DNA of 8,591 bases. It comes from Hydrogenothermus sp. Its GTDB lineage: Bacteria; Aquificota; Aquificia; Aquificales; Hydrogenothermaceae. Where the stretch lies: positions 1 through 8,591 of the forward strand of contig QNYP01000121.1 in the NCBI GenBank assembly GCA_003978675.1, written 5' to 3'. The position numbers and the translations under genes are program-made. Below, one piece after another: positions 1-6,550 of the stretch (the stretch's first letter is position 1; each line of letters begins with the position of its first letter). Under the pieces are notes generated by a model. The model was not told where the DNA came from and searched no databases. It worked only from the letters and a program-made list of their open reading frames with translations.

Positions 1-1
1 A

Positions 2-151
2 ATTTTAAACAAAGCATATAAACAATTAGAGCCTTACAGCAATAGGGTTTATTGCGTGGCAAAGTTTGATATTAGAAAAGGTAAGGAAAATAGACTTGAG
101 GGTAAAATAAAATCTGTAGAAAAACAGCTTGGCAAAGAGGTAAGTAAGTAA
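2..151 (+). CDS. C-terminal fragment of an unidentified protein (5' end outside window)
   Basis: An open frame runs from the window edge to a TAA at 149-151, giving 49 residues with no internal stop. The start lies upstream of the window. The fragment begins ILNKAYKQLEPYSNRVY and ends in a charged, lysine-rich tail that finishes GKEVSK. I recognise no domain or catalytic motif. Its stop lies two bases before the TTG start of rad50, so the two are almost certainly co-transcribed. Rad50 is often encoded directly after its nuclease partner Mre11/SbcD, so that is the obvious candidate from context, and a lysine-rich tail is compatible with it. However, the conserved phosphoesterase motifs of Mre11 would lie upstream and cannot be checked here. 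The reading frame is well supported; the identity is open. Confidence 0.6.
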   Translation: MLNKAYKQLEPYSNRVYCVAKFDIRKGKENRLEGKIKSVEKQLGKEVSK

Positions 152-153
152 AG

Positions 154-2724
154 TTGATACTAAAAAGTTTAAGATTAAAAAACTTCCTTGCACATAAAGA
201 TACAAAGATAGAATTTGCAAAAACGGGAATAACTGCATTTATTGGAGATAACGGTTCTGGGAAAACCTCTATCATAGAGGGTATATCTTTTGCCCTTTTT
301 GGAAAAAGTAGTAAAGGAAATTTATCAGATTTAGTTCACTGGACAGCTAAAAATGCAGTAGTTGAGCTTATTTTTGAAAAAAACGGTAAAGAATATAAAA
401 TTTACAGAGAGATAAAGTTAACAGGTAAATCTGTATCAACCACATCAGCAGTTTACAGAAATGAAAATGGAGTTTTTTCCCTTTATTATCAAAAAAACAT
501 AAATAAAGAACTTCCTAAATTAATAGGAATAACTCCTAAAACATTTTTTTCTTCTATATTAGTAAAACAAGGAGATATAGAAGGACTTTTAAATCTAAAA
601 CCAAGAGAAAGAGCTAAAGTTTTTGAAGATATTTTGGATATGAGCCTTTACCAATTACTTAGCGAACACTATGCCTCAAAAAGAAGAGATTTAGAAAATA
701 GGCTTAAAGGTATCCAAATTTCAACAGAAAACGAAAAAGAGATAAAATCTCATATAAAACAGTTAGAAGAAGAAAAGAAAGTTTTAAAAGAAAAACTAAA
801 CATACTTAATAAAGAAAAAGAAGAATTGCAAAAGGCACTAAAAATAAACCTACAAATAGAGAATTTAAAACAAAAACTACAATTTTTAGAAAATGAATTA
901 AACACATTAAATCAGGAAATAGAAAATATAGAAAATTTAAAACAACAACTTACACATTTAGAAAAAAAAGCAAAAGAATACGAAGAAAAACAAGAAATAT
1001 TGAAAAAATTACTGGAAAACAAAGCTTTAAAACAAAAAATAGAAAATCTGGAAGAAAATTTAAAAAAAGTAAAAAAACACGAAGAAATTTACAATAGTTT
1101 AAAAGAATTAGCTAACAACTATGAAGAAAGGGAAAAATCTTATAAAAACTTATTAAACGAAATTTCTAAACTTTCAAAAATAGAAGGGCAACTAAATACA
1201 TTTGAAGAACAACTAACAACTTTAAGACAAGAACTGCTAGAAACAAAAAATAATGCCTTAGGACTAGCAAAAAAACTAACATCAATAAAACCAATATACA
1301 AAACCCTAGAATTAAATCCAGTTTTAGCTCCAACTATGATTAGAGATGGAAAATTTTTAATAGAAAAATATGAAAAAAAGCTCCAAGAAGTTAAAGAAAA
1401 AGGAACAAAAATAAAAACAGAAATAGAAATCTTAGAAAAACAGCTCAAAAATATTTCTTCATTAAAAGGAGAGTGTCCTACTTGCTATAGACCAATAGAG
1501 GAACATAACAAGCAAGAGTTAATAAATGAGATAAAAACTCAAATAGACGAAAAAAATAAGCTAAGAGAAGAATTAAGACAAAAGTATAGAGATTTAGAGA
1601 AAAAAATCAAAACAGAAGAAGAAATTCTAAAACTGTTAGAAGAATTTGAAAACTGGTTTGAAAAGCATAAAGAAGCAGATGCGAAAATAAAAGAAATAAA
1701 GGCTAAAATATTTGCATTGCAAAAGGAAAAAGAAAAATTACAAGATGTATTAAAACAAAAAGAAGAAATCCAAAAATTTCTAGAGAAGAATAAAGAAAAG
1801 TATCTAAAATTTAAAGAGGCTGAAAACTTACTGAAAAATGTATCTCGGAAAGAATTAGAAAAAGAAATAGAAAAATTAAATCAGTCTGTTGAAAACATTC
1901 CATATGAAGAAAAAACTATAAAAGAAGAATTAGCAAAGCTAAAACCTTACAATGAAAAATTTTTTAAAATTTCCCAGGAAATAACAAAGGAAGAAAAATT
2001 AAAACAGAAAAGACAAAATATACAAGAAAGTATAGAAAAAATAAGATTTGAAATTTCAAACTTAGAAGCTTCATTACCAGATATGGAAATCTCAGAAGAA
2101 AAATTAATAAACCTACAGAATGAAATTTCATTTTTACAATCTCAAATAGGACAGTTGGAAGGGAAGCTAAAAATATTAAATGATGAGCTAAGCCAAGTTA
2201 TTGAAAAACTGAAAGTAATTGAGGATATAAACAAAAAAATAGAGAAATATAAAAAACTAGAAATAGTTTTAGGAGCAAAAGGAATACAAAGAATAATTAG
2301 AGAAAACGCACTTTATGAGCTTCCTAAAATGGTTAATTTTATATTTTCAAGGTTTGGATTTGGATTTAATCAAATTAAATTTAGTGAAAATTTTGATATT
2401 TCTATCCTTGCAAATACTACAGAAAGAGAAGATAGATATATCTCAATAGATGCAATCAGCGGAGGACAAAAAGTAGCACTAGGACTTGCTTTAAGACTTG
2501 CTTTAAGTAATTTCTTATCTTCAAAAACAGACTTTTTAATATTAGATGAGCCAACTATTCACTTAGATCAGCAAAGACGAGAAGAACTTGTAAGTATTTT
2601 ATTGAACTTAAAAAACCAAAACTTTTTAAACCAACTAATTGTAATTACCCACGATAAAGAGTTAGAAGACACTGCAGACCAAATATACTTTGTAGAAAAT
2701 GGAAAAGTTTTTGAAACAAGATAA
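154..2724 (+). CDS. rad50: Rad50/SbcC-type DNA double-strand break repair ATPase
   Basis: This is the SMC-like ATPase that works with the Mre11/SbcD nuclease to hold and process broken DNA ends in the cytoplasm. The 856 residues show the full architecture: an N-terminal ATPase lobe with Walker A GDNGSGKT at 31-38 and a Q-loop glutamine at Q139; a long Lys/Glu-rich coiled coil from about 180; a zinc hook C441-P-T-C444 near the centre; a returning coil to about 735; and a C-terminal lobe with signature S769-G-G-Q, Walker B ending D798-E799, D-loop near D805 and switch histidine H833. The length is close to archaeal Rad50 (about 880) and shorter than E. coli SbcC (about 1050). The start must be TTG at 154: an in-frame TAA lies at 145-147 and the encoded MILKSLRLKNF matches the usual family N-terminus. 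GAGG at 137-140 is a distant ribosome binding site. The 3' end overlaps lipB by 26 bases. Confidence 0.95.
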   Translation: MILKSLRLKNFLAHKDTKIEFAKTGITAFIGDNGSGKTSIIEGISFALFGKSSKGNLSDLVHWTAKNAVVELIFEKNGKEYKIYREIKLTGKSVSTTSAVYRNENGVFSLYYQKNINKELPKLIGITPKTFFSSILVKQGDIEGLLNLKPRERAKVFEDILDMSLYQLLSEHYASKRRDLENRLKGIQISTENEKEIKSHIKQLEEEKKVLKEKLNILNKEKEELQKALKINLQIENLKQKLQFLENELNTLNQEIENIENLKQQLTHLEKKAKEYEEKQEILKKLLENKALKQKIENLEENLKKVKKHEEIYNSLKELANNYEEREKSYKNLLNEISKLSKIEGQLNTFEEQLTTLRQELLETKNNALGLAKKLTSIKPIYKTLELNPVLAPTMIRDGKFLIEKYEKKLQEVKEKGTKIKTEIEILEKQLKNISSLKGECPTCYRPIEEHNKQELINEIKTQIDEKNKLREELRQKYRDLEKKIKTEEEILKLLEEFENWFEKHKEADAKIKEIKAKIFALQKEKEKLQDVLKQKEEIQKFLEKNKEKYLKFKEAENLLKNVSRKELEKEIEKLNQSVENIPYEEKTIKEELAKLKPYNEKFFKISQEITKEEKLKQKRQNIQESIEKIRFEISNLEASLPDMEISEEKLINLQNEISFLQSQIGQLEGKLKILNDELSQVIEKLKVIEDINKKIEKYKKLEIVLGAKGIQRIIRENALYELPKMVNFIFSRFGFGFNQIKFSENFDISILANTTEREDRYISIDAISGGQKVALGLALRLALSNFLSSKTDFLILDEPTIHLDQQRREELVSILLNLKNQNFLNQLIVITHDKELEDTADQIYFVENGKVFETR

Positions 2725-3325
2725 TTACCAAATAATTGATTTTGGAAAAAAAGATTATTTAGAAATTTTAAAACTTCAAGAAGATTTGTTTCAAAAAAAA
2801 CAAAATGACGAAACTTCTCAAGACTACATCTTAATAGGAGAACATTTCCATGTTTATACAGCAGGAAAAAGAACAAAACAAGAACATATTTATAACATTC
2901 CAGAAAATATTCCATTAATAAAAATAGAAAGAGGCGGGAGTATAACCTTTCATGGACTAGGACAAATAGTTGTTTATCCAATTATGGATTTAAGAATAAA
3001 AAAACTTTCTGTAAAGAATTTTGTTCATAGACTAGAAGAGGCAATTATAAAAACTTGTAAATATTTTAATGTAGATGCTTTTAGAAAAGAGAAGTTAACA
3101 GGTGTTTTTACTAAAGAAGGGAAGATTGGTTTTATAGGACTGCGAGTATCTAAATTTATAACAATGCATGGACTTTCTTTAAATGTAAATGTAGATAAAA
3201 AGTATTTTTCATATATAAACCCATGTGGAATTTCTACAGAAGTTGTTAACATTAGTGATTATAAAAATGTAAATTCTGATGAAGTGAAACAACTTTTATT
3301 GAAAAACATTTTATCTAGTTTATAA
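2699..3325 (+). CDS. lipB: Octanoyl-[acyl carrier protein]:protein octanoyltransferase LipB
   Basis: LipB moves the octanoyl group from octanoyl-ACP to a lysine of lipoyl-domain proteins (2-oxoacid dehydrogenase E2, glycine cleavage H protein); LipA then inserts sulfur. The 208 residues carry the family hallmarks. R78-G-G-S-I-T-F-H85 begins the substrate pocket, K142 (in GKIGFIGLRV) is the expected catalytic lysine, a GLRVSKFITMHG segment follows, and C176 (in NPCGI) is the catalytic cysteine. Both catalytic residues of the Cys/Lys acyltransferase are present, so the enzyme should be active. One departure is HGLGQ at 85-89 where most LipB proteins have HGPGQ. The ATG at 2699 lies inside rad50 and no strong ribosome binding site precedes it; a TTG five codons in is the only near alternative. 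Translation is probably coupled to rad50. Confidence 0.95.
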   Translation: MEKFLKQDNYQIIDFGKKDYLEILKLQEDLFQKKQNDETSQDYILIGEHFHVYTAGKRTKQEHIYNIPENIPLIKIERGGSITFHGLGQIVVYPIMDLRIKKLSVKNFVHRLEEAIIKTCKYFNVDAFRKEKLTGVFTKEGKIGFIGLRVSKFITMHGLSLNVNVDKKYFSYINPCGISTEVVNISDYKNVNSDEVKQLLLKNILSSL

Positions 3326-3338
3326 TTTCAAGATTAAA

Positions 3339-3344
3339 AGGTGG
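3339..3344 (+). promoter_or_regulatory. Ribosome binding site for the 25-codon ORF
   Basis: AGGTGG lies four bases before the ATG at 3349. It is one of the better Shine-Dalgarno matches in the window and is the main reason to take the tiny downstream ORF seriously. Confidence 0.5.
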
Positions 3345-3348
3345 TAAT

Positions 3349-3426
3349 ATGGCAATTGTAAGATTAAACATATCTTTAGAAGAAGAGAAAGAAATTAAAG
3401 AAAGAAAAGGAAAATTAAAAATTTAA
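3349..3426 (+). CDS. 25-residue small ORF; possible stump of a ribbon-helix-helix protein
   Basis: This short frame opens with ATG after an AGGTGG ribosome binding site and ends at a TAA at 3424-3426. It fills most of the gap between lipB and yjbQ. The peptide begins MAIVRLNISLEEEKEIK and ends with a highly basic stretch. An N-terminal short strand (VRLNISL) followed by the start of a charged helix is the pattern of CopG/Arc-like ribbon-helix-helix antitoxins, which normally run 45-80 residues. This one would therefore lack the second helix. It may be the remnant of a lost toxin-antitoxin pair, a genuine micropeptide, or a leader ORF that helps ribosomes reach yjbQ. No continuation is seen in other frames before yjbQ starts, so a simple frameshift does not restore a longer protein. 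Chance cannot be excluded at this length. Confidence 0.4.
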   Translation: MAIVRLNISLEEEKEIKERKGKLKI

Positions 3427-3434
3427 ATAGTATT

Positions 3435-3443
3435 AAGGAGAGG
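3435..3443 (+). promoter_or_regulatory. Strong Shine-Dalgarno site for yjbQ
   Basis: AAGGAGAGG ends seven bases before the ATG at 3451. This fixes that ATG as the start, rather than the in-frame ATG codons three and four codons further on. It is the best ribosome binding site in the window, fitting a gene that has its own leader space instead of relying on coupling. Confidence 0.8.
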
Positions 3444-3450
3444 TTTACTA

Positions 3451-3876
3451 ATGGAAGGAATGATGAAAGCATACACAGAATATCTAACCTTTAACACAAA
3501 AAATAGAAGGGAACTTATTAGAATTACAGATAAAGTTCAAGAAGCAGTTAATAAATCAGGAATAAAAGAAGGTCTTTGTCTTGTTTCTGCAATGCATTTA
3601 ACTGCTTCTGTGTTTATTCAAGATGATGAAGAAGGACTTCATGAAGATATATGGCAGTGGCTAGAAAATTTAGCCCCATTTAAGCCAGATTATAAACATC
3701 ACTTGACAGGTGAGGATAATGCAGACGCACATTTAAAAAATCTTCTTACTCATCTTCAAGTAGTTTTACCTATTACAAACGGTAAATTAGACCTTGGTCC
3801 TTGGCAGGAAATATTTTATGCAGAATACGATGGTCAAAGACCAAAAAGAGTAATTATAAAAATAATAGGTATATAA
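3451..3876 (+). CDS. yjbQ: YjbQ/UPF0047 family protein (secondary thiamine-phosphate synthase family)
   Basis: This is a 141-residue cytoplasmic protein of the YjbQ/UPF0047 family. E. coli YjbQ was reported to give weak thiamine-phosphate synthase activity, but the true role of the family is not settled. The conserved features are all present: a histidine in the SAMH49-L-T-A-S strand, a H83/H84...GEDNADAH94 block whose His and Glu side chains are thought to form the metal/ligand site, and an LGPWQ motif at 115-119 followed by the C-terminal strand. Length is typical (about 130-140). The segment EYDGQRPKR replaces the more usual DGPR with DGQR. The gene has its own strong ribosome binding site, and its TAA abuts the next ATG with no gap, so yjbQ and the UbiD-type decarboxylase are probably translated as a pair. 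The family call is firm; the function is not. Confidence 0.92.
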   Translation: MEGMMKAYTEYLTFNTKNRRELIRITDKVQEAVNKSGIKEGLCLVSAMHLTASVFIQDDEEGLHEDIWQWLENLAPFKPDYKHHLTGEDNADAHLKNLLTHLQVVLPITNGKLDLGPWQEIFYAEYDGQRPKRVIIKIIGI

Positions 3877-5721
3877 ATGGAAAGATTTTTAGAAGACATA
3901 AAAAAATTTGGAAAGTTAAGAGTAATAGAAGAACCTTTAGATGTAAATTTAGAAATTCCCCATGTGGCATACATAGAAGTAAAAAAAGAAGATAGCAAAG
4001 TTTTACTTTTTAAAAATCCAATAGATAAGAAAGAAAATAGAAAATTTAATATTCCAGTAGTAATGAATATTTTTGCAAATTTTGAAATTACAAATTTTAT
4101 TCTTGGAAAACATCCTCAGAAAATAGCAAAAGAAATACAAGAACTTTTAGAACCTAAAACACCAAACAGTTTAAAAGAAAAAATAAATACATTACTTACA
4201 TTTTCAAAACTTCGTAAAATTTTTCCTAAAAGAACGAAAAAAAGGGGAATTTGCCAACAAGTTATATATCAAGGAAAACAAGTTAATTTAGATAACTTAC
4301 CAATTTTAAAAACATGGCCTAAAGATGCAGGAAAATTTATAACAACAGGACAGGTTTACACAAAAAGTCTAGATGGTAAAAAATACAATTTAGGGCTTTA
4401 TAGGATACAAAAATTATCAAAAAATAAATTTATAATGCATTGGCAAATACACAAAGATGGAGCACACTTTTTCCATGAGTATAAAAAAGCAAACAAAAAA
4501 ATGCCTGTTTCTATTGCAATAGGAGGAGATCCCCTATACTACTGGTGTGGACAGGCACCACTTCCAAATGGAATTTTTGAACTTCTTTTATATGGCTTTA
4601 TCAGAAAACAAAATCCAACTTTAGTTAAATCTATAACAAATGATATATATATTCCCTATGATGTAGATATAGTTATAGAAGGATATGTTGACCCAAATGA
4701 ATTTGCAATAGAAGGACCTTTTGGAGACCATACAGGATACTACACACCACCAGAGGAATTTCCAGTTTTAACAGTTTCTGCAATAACTATGAAGAAAAAT
4801 CCATACTTTACAGCTACAGTTGTAGGAAAACCACCTTTAGAAGACAAATATATGGGATGGGCAACTGAAAGAATATTTTTACCACTACTAAAAACAACTA
4901 CACCAGACTTAATTGACTACCACATGCCTGAAAATGGATGTTTTCATAATTTACTTATAGCAAAAATACTACCAAGATACAAAGGACACTCAAAACAAAT
5001 TATGCATGCCCTCTGGGGTGTTGGGCAAATGAGCTTTTTAAAACATGCTATATTCGTGGATGAAAACGCACCAGATTTAACAGATTATGAAAATCTTACA
5101 AAATACATACTAAATAGACTAACAGAAAAATCATTTCTAATAACAGAAGGAATTGTAGACCAGCTAGACCATGCAAGTTATGAGCCGTTAGTTGGAGGAA
5201 AACTTGGAATCGATGCAACAGGAAGTACTGTAGAAAAAACAATAAAAGTTTTATCAGATAAACAGTTGTTAGAAAAAGCTAAAAAACTAGATAACAATAT
5301 TTTACAGCTAAAACAATACTTTACAGATACAGCAAACCCTATAACTATAATAAAAGTTCGCAAAACAAAACCTGTAAAACAGATTTTTAACAAACTAAAA
5401 CAATTAAAACAATTTTTAAAAATAGTAATTTTTGTTGATGATTATATGAATGATTTAAATAATCCATATATGCTAATTTGGAGAATTACAAACAATGTAG
5501 ACGCCTTATACGATGTATGGATTGAAGAAATCTGGGGAGTTGATGCAACTTCAAAATCAAATATAGATGGATACAATAGAGAATGGCCTGAAGATACTCA
5601 TTGCGATAAAAATGTAATTGAGGATTTAATAAAAAAAGGAATAATTAATGTTGATAAAAAATTCTTAAGAAAATATCAGATTATAGAGGAGGAAGATGAC
5701 GAAGCTAATCCAAAATATTAA
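3877..5721 (+). CDS. UbiD-family decarboxylase, menaquinone biosynthesis type (MqnL-like)
   Basis: This 614-residue enzyme belongs to the prenylated-FMN-dependent UbiD decarboxylases. Segments such as the MHWQIHKDG block at 187-195, SIAIGGDPLYYWC, E279-G-P-F-G-D284-H-T-G-Y-Y, VGKPPLEDKYMG and HALWGVGQMSF are characteristic, and the acidic pair E279/D284 lies where UbiD active-site acids fall. The length and N-terminus (IEEPLDVNLEIPH) resemble the long UbiD proteins of Helicobacter and Campylobacter, which use the futalosine route. I therefore infer decarboxylation of a 1,4-dihydroxy-naphthoate precursor in menaquinone synthesis. No other futalosine-pathway gene is in the window, and UbiX, which makes the cofactor, is not here either. 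The ATG directly follows the yjbQ TAA without a clear ribosome binding site, so translation is likely coupled. The acidic tail overlaps panC by 26 bases. An alternative is a decarboxylase for 4-hydroxybenzoate-type substrates. Confidence 0.9.
   Translation: MERFLEDIKKFGKLRVIEEPLDVNLEIPHVAYIEVKKEDSKVLLFKNPIDKKENRKFNIPVVMNIFANFEITNFILGKHPQKIAKEIQELLEPKTPNSLKEKINTLLTFSKLRKIFPKRTKKRGICQQVIYQGKQVNLDNLPILKTWPKDAGKFITTGQVYTKSLDGKKYNLGLYRIQKLSKNKFIMHWQIHKDGAHFFHEYKKANKKMPVSIAIGGDPLYYWCGQAPLPNGIFELLLYGFIRKQNPTLVKSITNDIYIPYDVDIVIEGYVDPNEFAIEGPFGDHTGYYTPPEEFPVLTVSAITMKKNPYFTATVVGKPPLEDKYMGWATERIFLPLLKTTTPDLIDYHMPENGCFHNLLIAKILPRYKGHSKQIMHALWGVGQMSFLKHAIFVDENAPDLTDYENLTKYILNRLTEKSFLITEGIVDQLDHASYEPLVGGKLGIDATGSTVEKTIKVLSDKQLLEKAKKLDNNILQLKQYFTDTANPITIIKVRKTKPVKQIFNKLKQLKQFLKIVIFVDDYMNDLNNPYMLIWRITNNVDALYDVWIEEIWGVDATSKSNIDGYNREWPEDTHCDKNVIEDLIKKGIINVDKKFLRKYQIIEEEDDEANPKY
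5686..5692 (+). promoter_or_regulatory. panC ribosome binding site inside the UbiD-family coding sequence
   Basis: GAGGAGG lies just before the panC ATG at 5696. The full AGGAGG is only three bases from the ATG, while the first GAGG is six away, so the purine run allows pairing at workable spacing. The same bases encode the acidic Glu/Asp tail of the upstream decarboxylase. The site supports 5696 as the start over the in-frame ATG ten codons downstream. Confidence 0.65.
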
Positions 5722-6541
5722 TGAAATGAAACAAACTATAAAAACCTTAAAACAACAAAATAAAAAAATTGGCTTTGTTCCAACAATGGGCTATTTACAC
5801 AAAGGACATTTATCTTTAGTAGAATGTAGTAAGAAAAAAAATGATATTACAGTAGTTAGTATATTTGTTAATCCAACACAGTTTGGAGAAAATGAAGATT
5901 TTGATAAATATCCTCGAGATTTAGAAAGGGATTTAAAACTTTGTGAGGAAGCAGGAGTAGATTATGTTTTTGCACCTAAAGTCTATGAAATTTATCCAGA
6001 AGGATATTCAACTTATGTAATTATGGAAACTTTAACAGACAAACTTTGCGGAAAATATAGACCAGGACACTTTAAAGGAGTTTTAACAGTAGTTAATAAA
6101 CTCTTTAACATAGTTCAGCCTGATAATGCATACTTTGGAGAAAAAGATTACCAGCAGTTAATAATTATCAAAAAAATGGTTGAAGACTTAAATATGAATG
6201 TTAATGTAGTAGGTTGCCCAATTATTAGAGAAGAAGATGGACTAGCTATGTCTTCAAGAAATAAATATTTATCAGAAGAAGAAAGAAAATCAGCTTTGTC
6301 TTTAAGTAAGGCATTATTTTTAGCAAAAGAGCTTTTTGAAAAAGGAGAAACAAACCCTCAAAAAATAAAAGAAGAAATGAGAAAACTAATCTTATCTTAT
6401 CCTTTAGTTAAAGAAATCCAATACATAGAAATAGTTGACCCTAAAACTCTAGAAGAAAAACAAAAAGTAGAAAAAGGCGATAGAGTTTTACTTGCAGTTT
6501 TTGTTGGAGATACTAGACTAATAGATAATATAGAGCTTTAG
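5696..6541 (+). CDS. panC: Pantothenate synthetase (pantoate--beta-alanine ligase)
   Basis: PanC joins pantoate to beta-alanine using ATP, through a pantoyl-adenylate, as the last step of pantothenate (vitamin B5, CoA precursor) synthesis in the cytoplasm. The 281 residues are full length. Motifs include V28-P-T-M-G followed by the nucleotidyltransferase HxGH signature at H35-K-G-H38; the FVNPTQFGENEDFDKYPR block at about 57-74; FGEKDYQQL at 147-155; and MSSRN at 185-189, which takes the place of the KMSKS loop. All the usual substrate-binding residues I can place are present. The start at 5696 puts about 27 residues before VPTMG, as in other PanC proteins. It overlaps the upstream decarboxylase gene by 26 bases, and the TAG is nine bases before the moxR ATG. 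No panB or panD is in the window. Confidence 0.97.
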   Translation: MTKLIQNINEMKQTIKTLKQQNKKIGFVPTMGYLHKGHLSLVECSKKKNDITVVSIFVNPTQFGENEDFDKYPRDLERDLKLCEEAGVDYVFAPKVYEIYPEGYSTYVIMETLTDKLCGKYRPGHFKGVLTVVNKLFNIVQPDNAYFGEKDYQQLIIIKKMVEDLNMNVNVVGCPIIREEDGLAMSSRNKYLSEEERKSALSLSKALFLAKELFEKGETNPQKIKEEMRKLILSYPLVKEIQYIEIVDPKTLEEKQKVEKGDRVLLAVFVGDTRLIDNIEL

Positions 6542-6550
6542 GGAAATAAA

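Noticed and set aside
1140..1448. Minus-strand open frame of 102 codons inside rad50
   Set aside because: The complement of a coiled-coil region gives a Ser/Phe-rich string without family features; rad50 is certain here.
2483..2506. Perfect tandem repeat of a 12-base unit (gacttgctttaa, two copies)
   Set aside because: It encodes the LALRLAL part of the helix after the Rad50 signature motif, where this repeated Leu-Ala-Leu-Arg pattern is normal for the family.
2568..2981. Minus-strand open frame of 137 codons across the rad50/lipB junction
   Set aside because: It is a shadow of two well-supported + strand genes, rich in Phe/Leu as expected for the complement of Lys/Glu codons, with no recognisable domain.
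3326..3450. Possible promoter or terminator between lipB and yjbQ
   Set aside because: I see no convincing -35/-10 pair with proper spacing and no GC-rich hairpin followed by T residues; only the small ORF and two ribosome binding sites can be supported.
3801..3995. Plus-strand 64-codon frame across the yjbQ/decarboxylase junction
   Set aside because: It overlaps two confident genes in another frame and encodes a basic, low-information peptide with no ribosome binding site.
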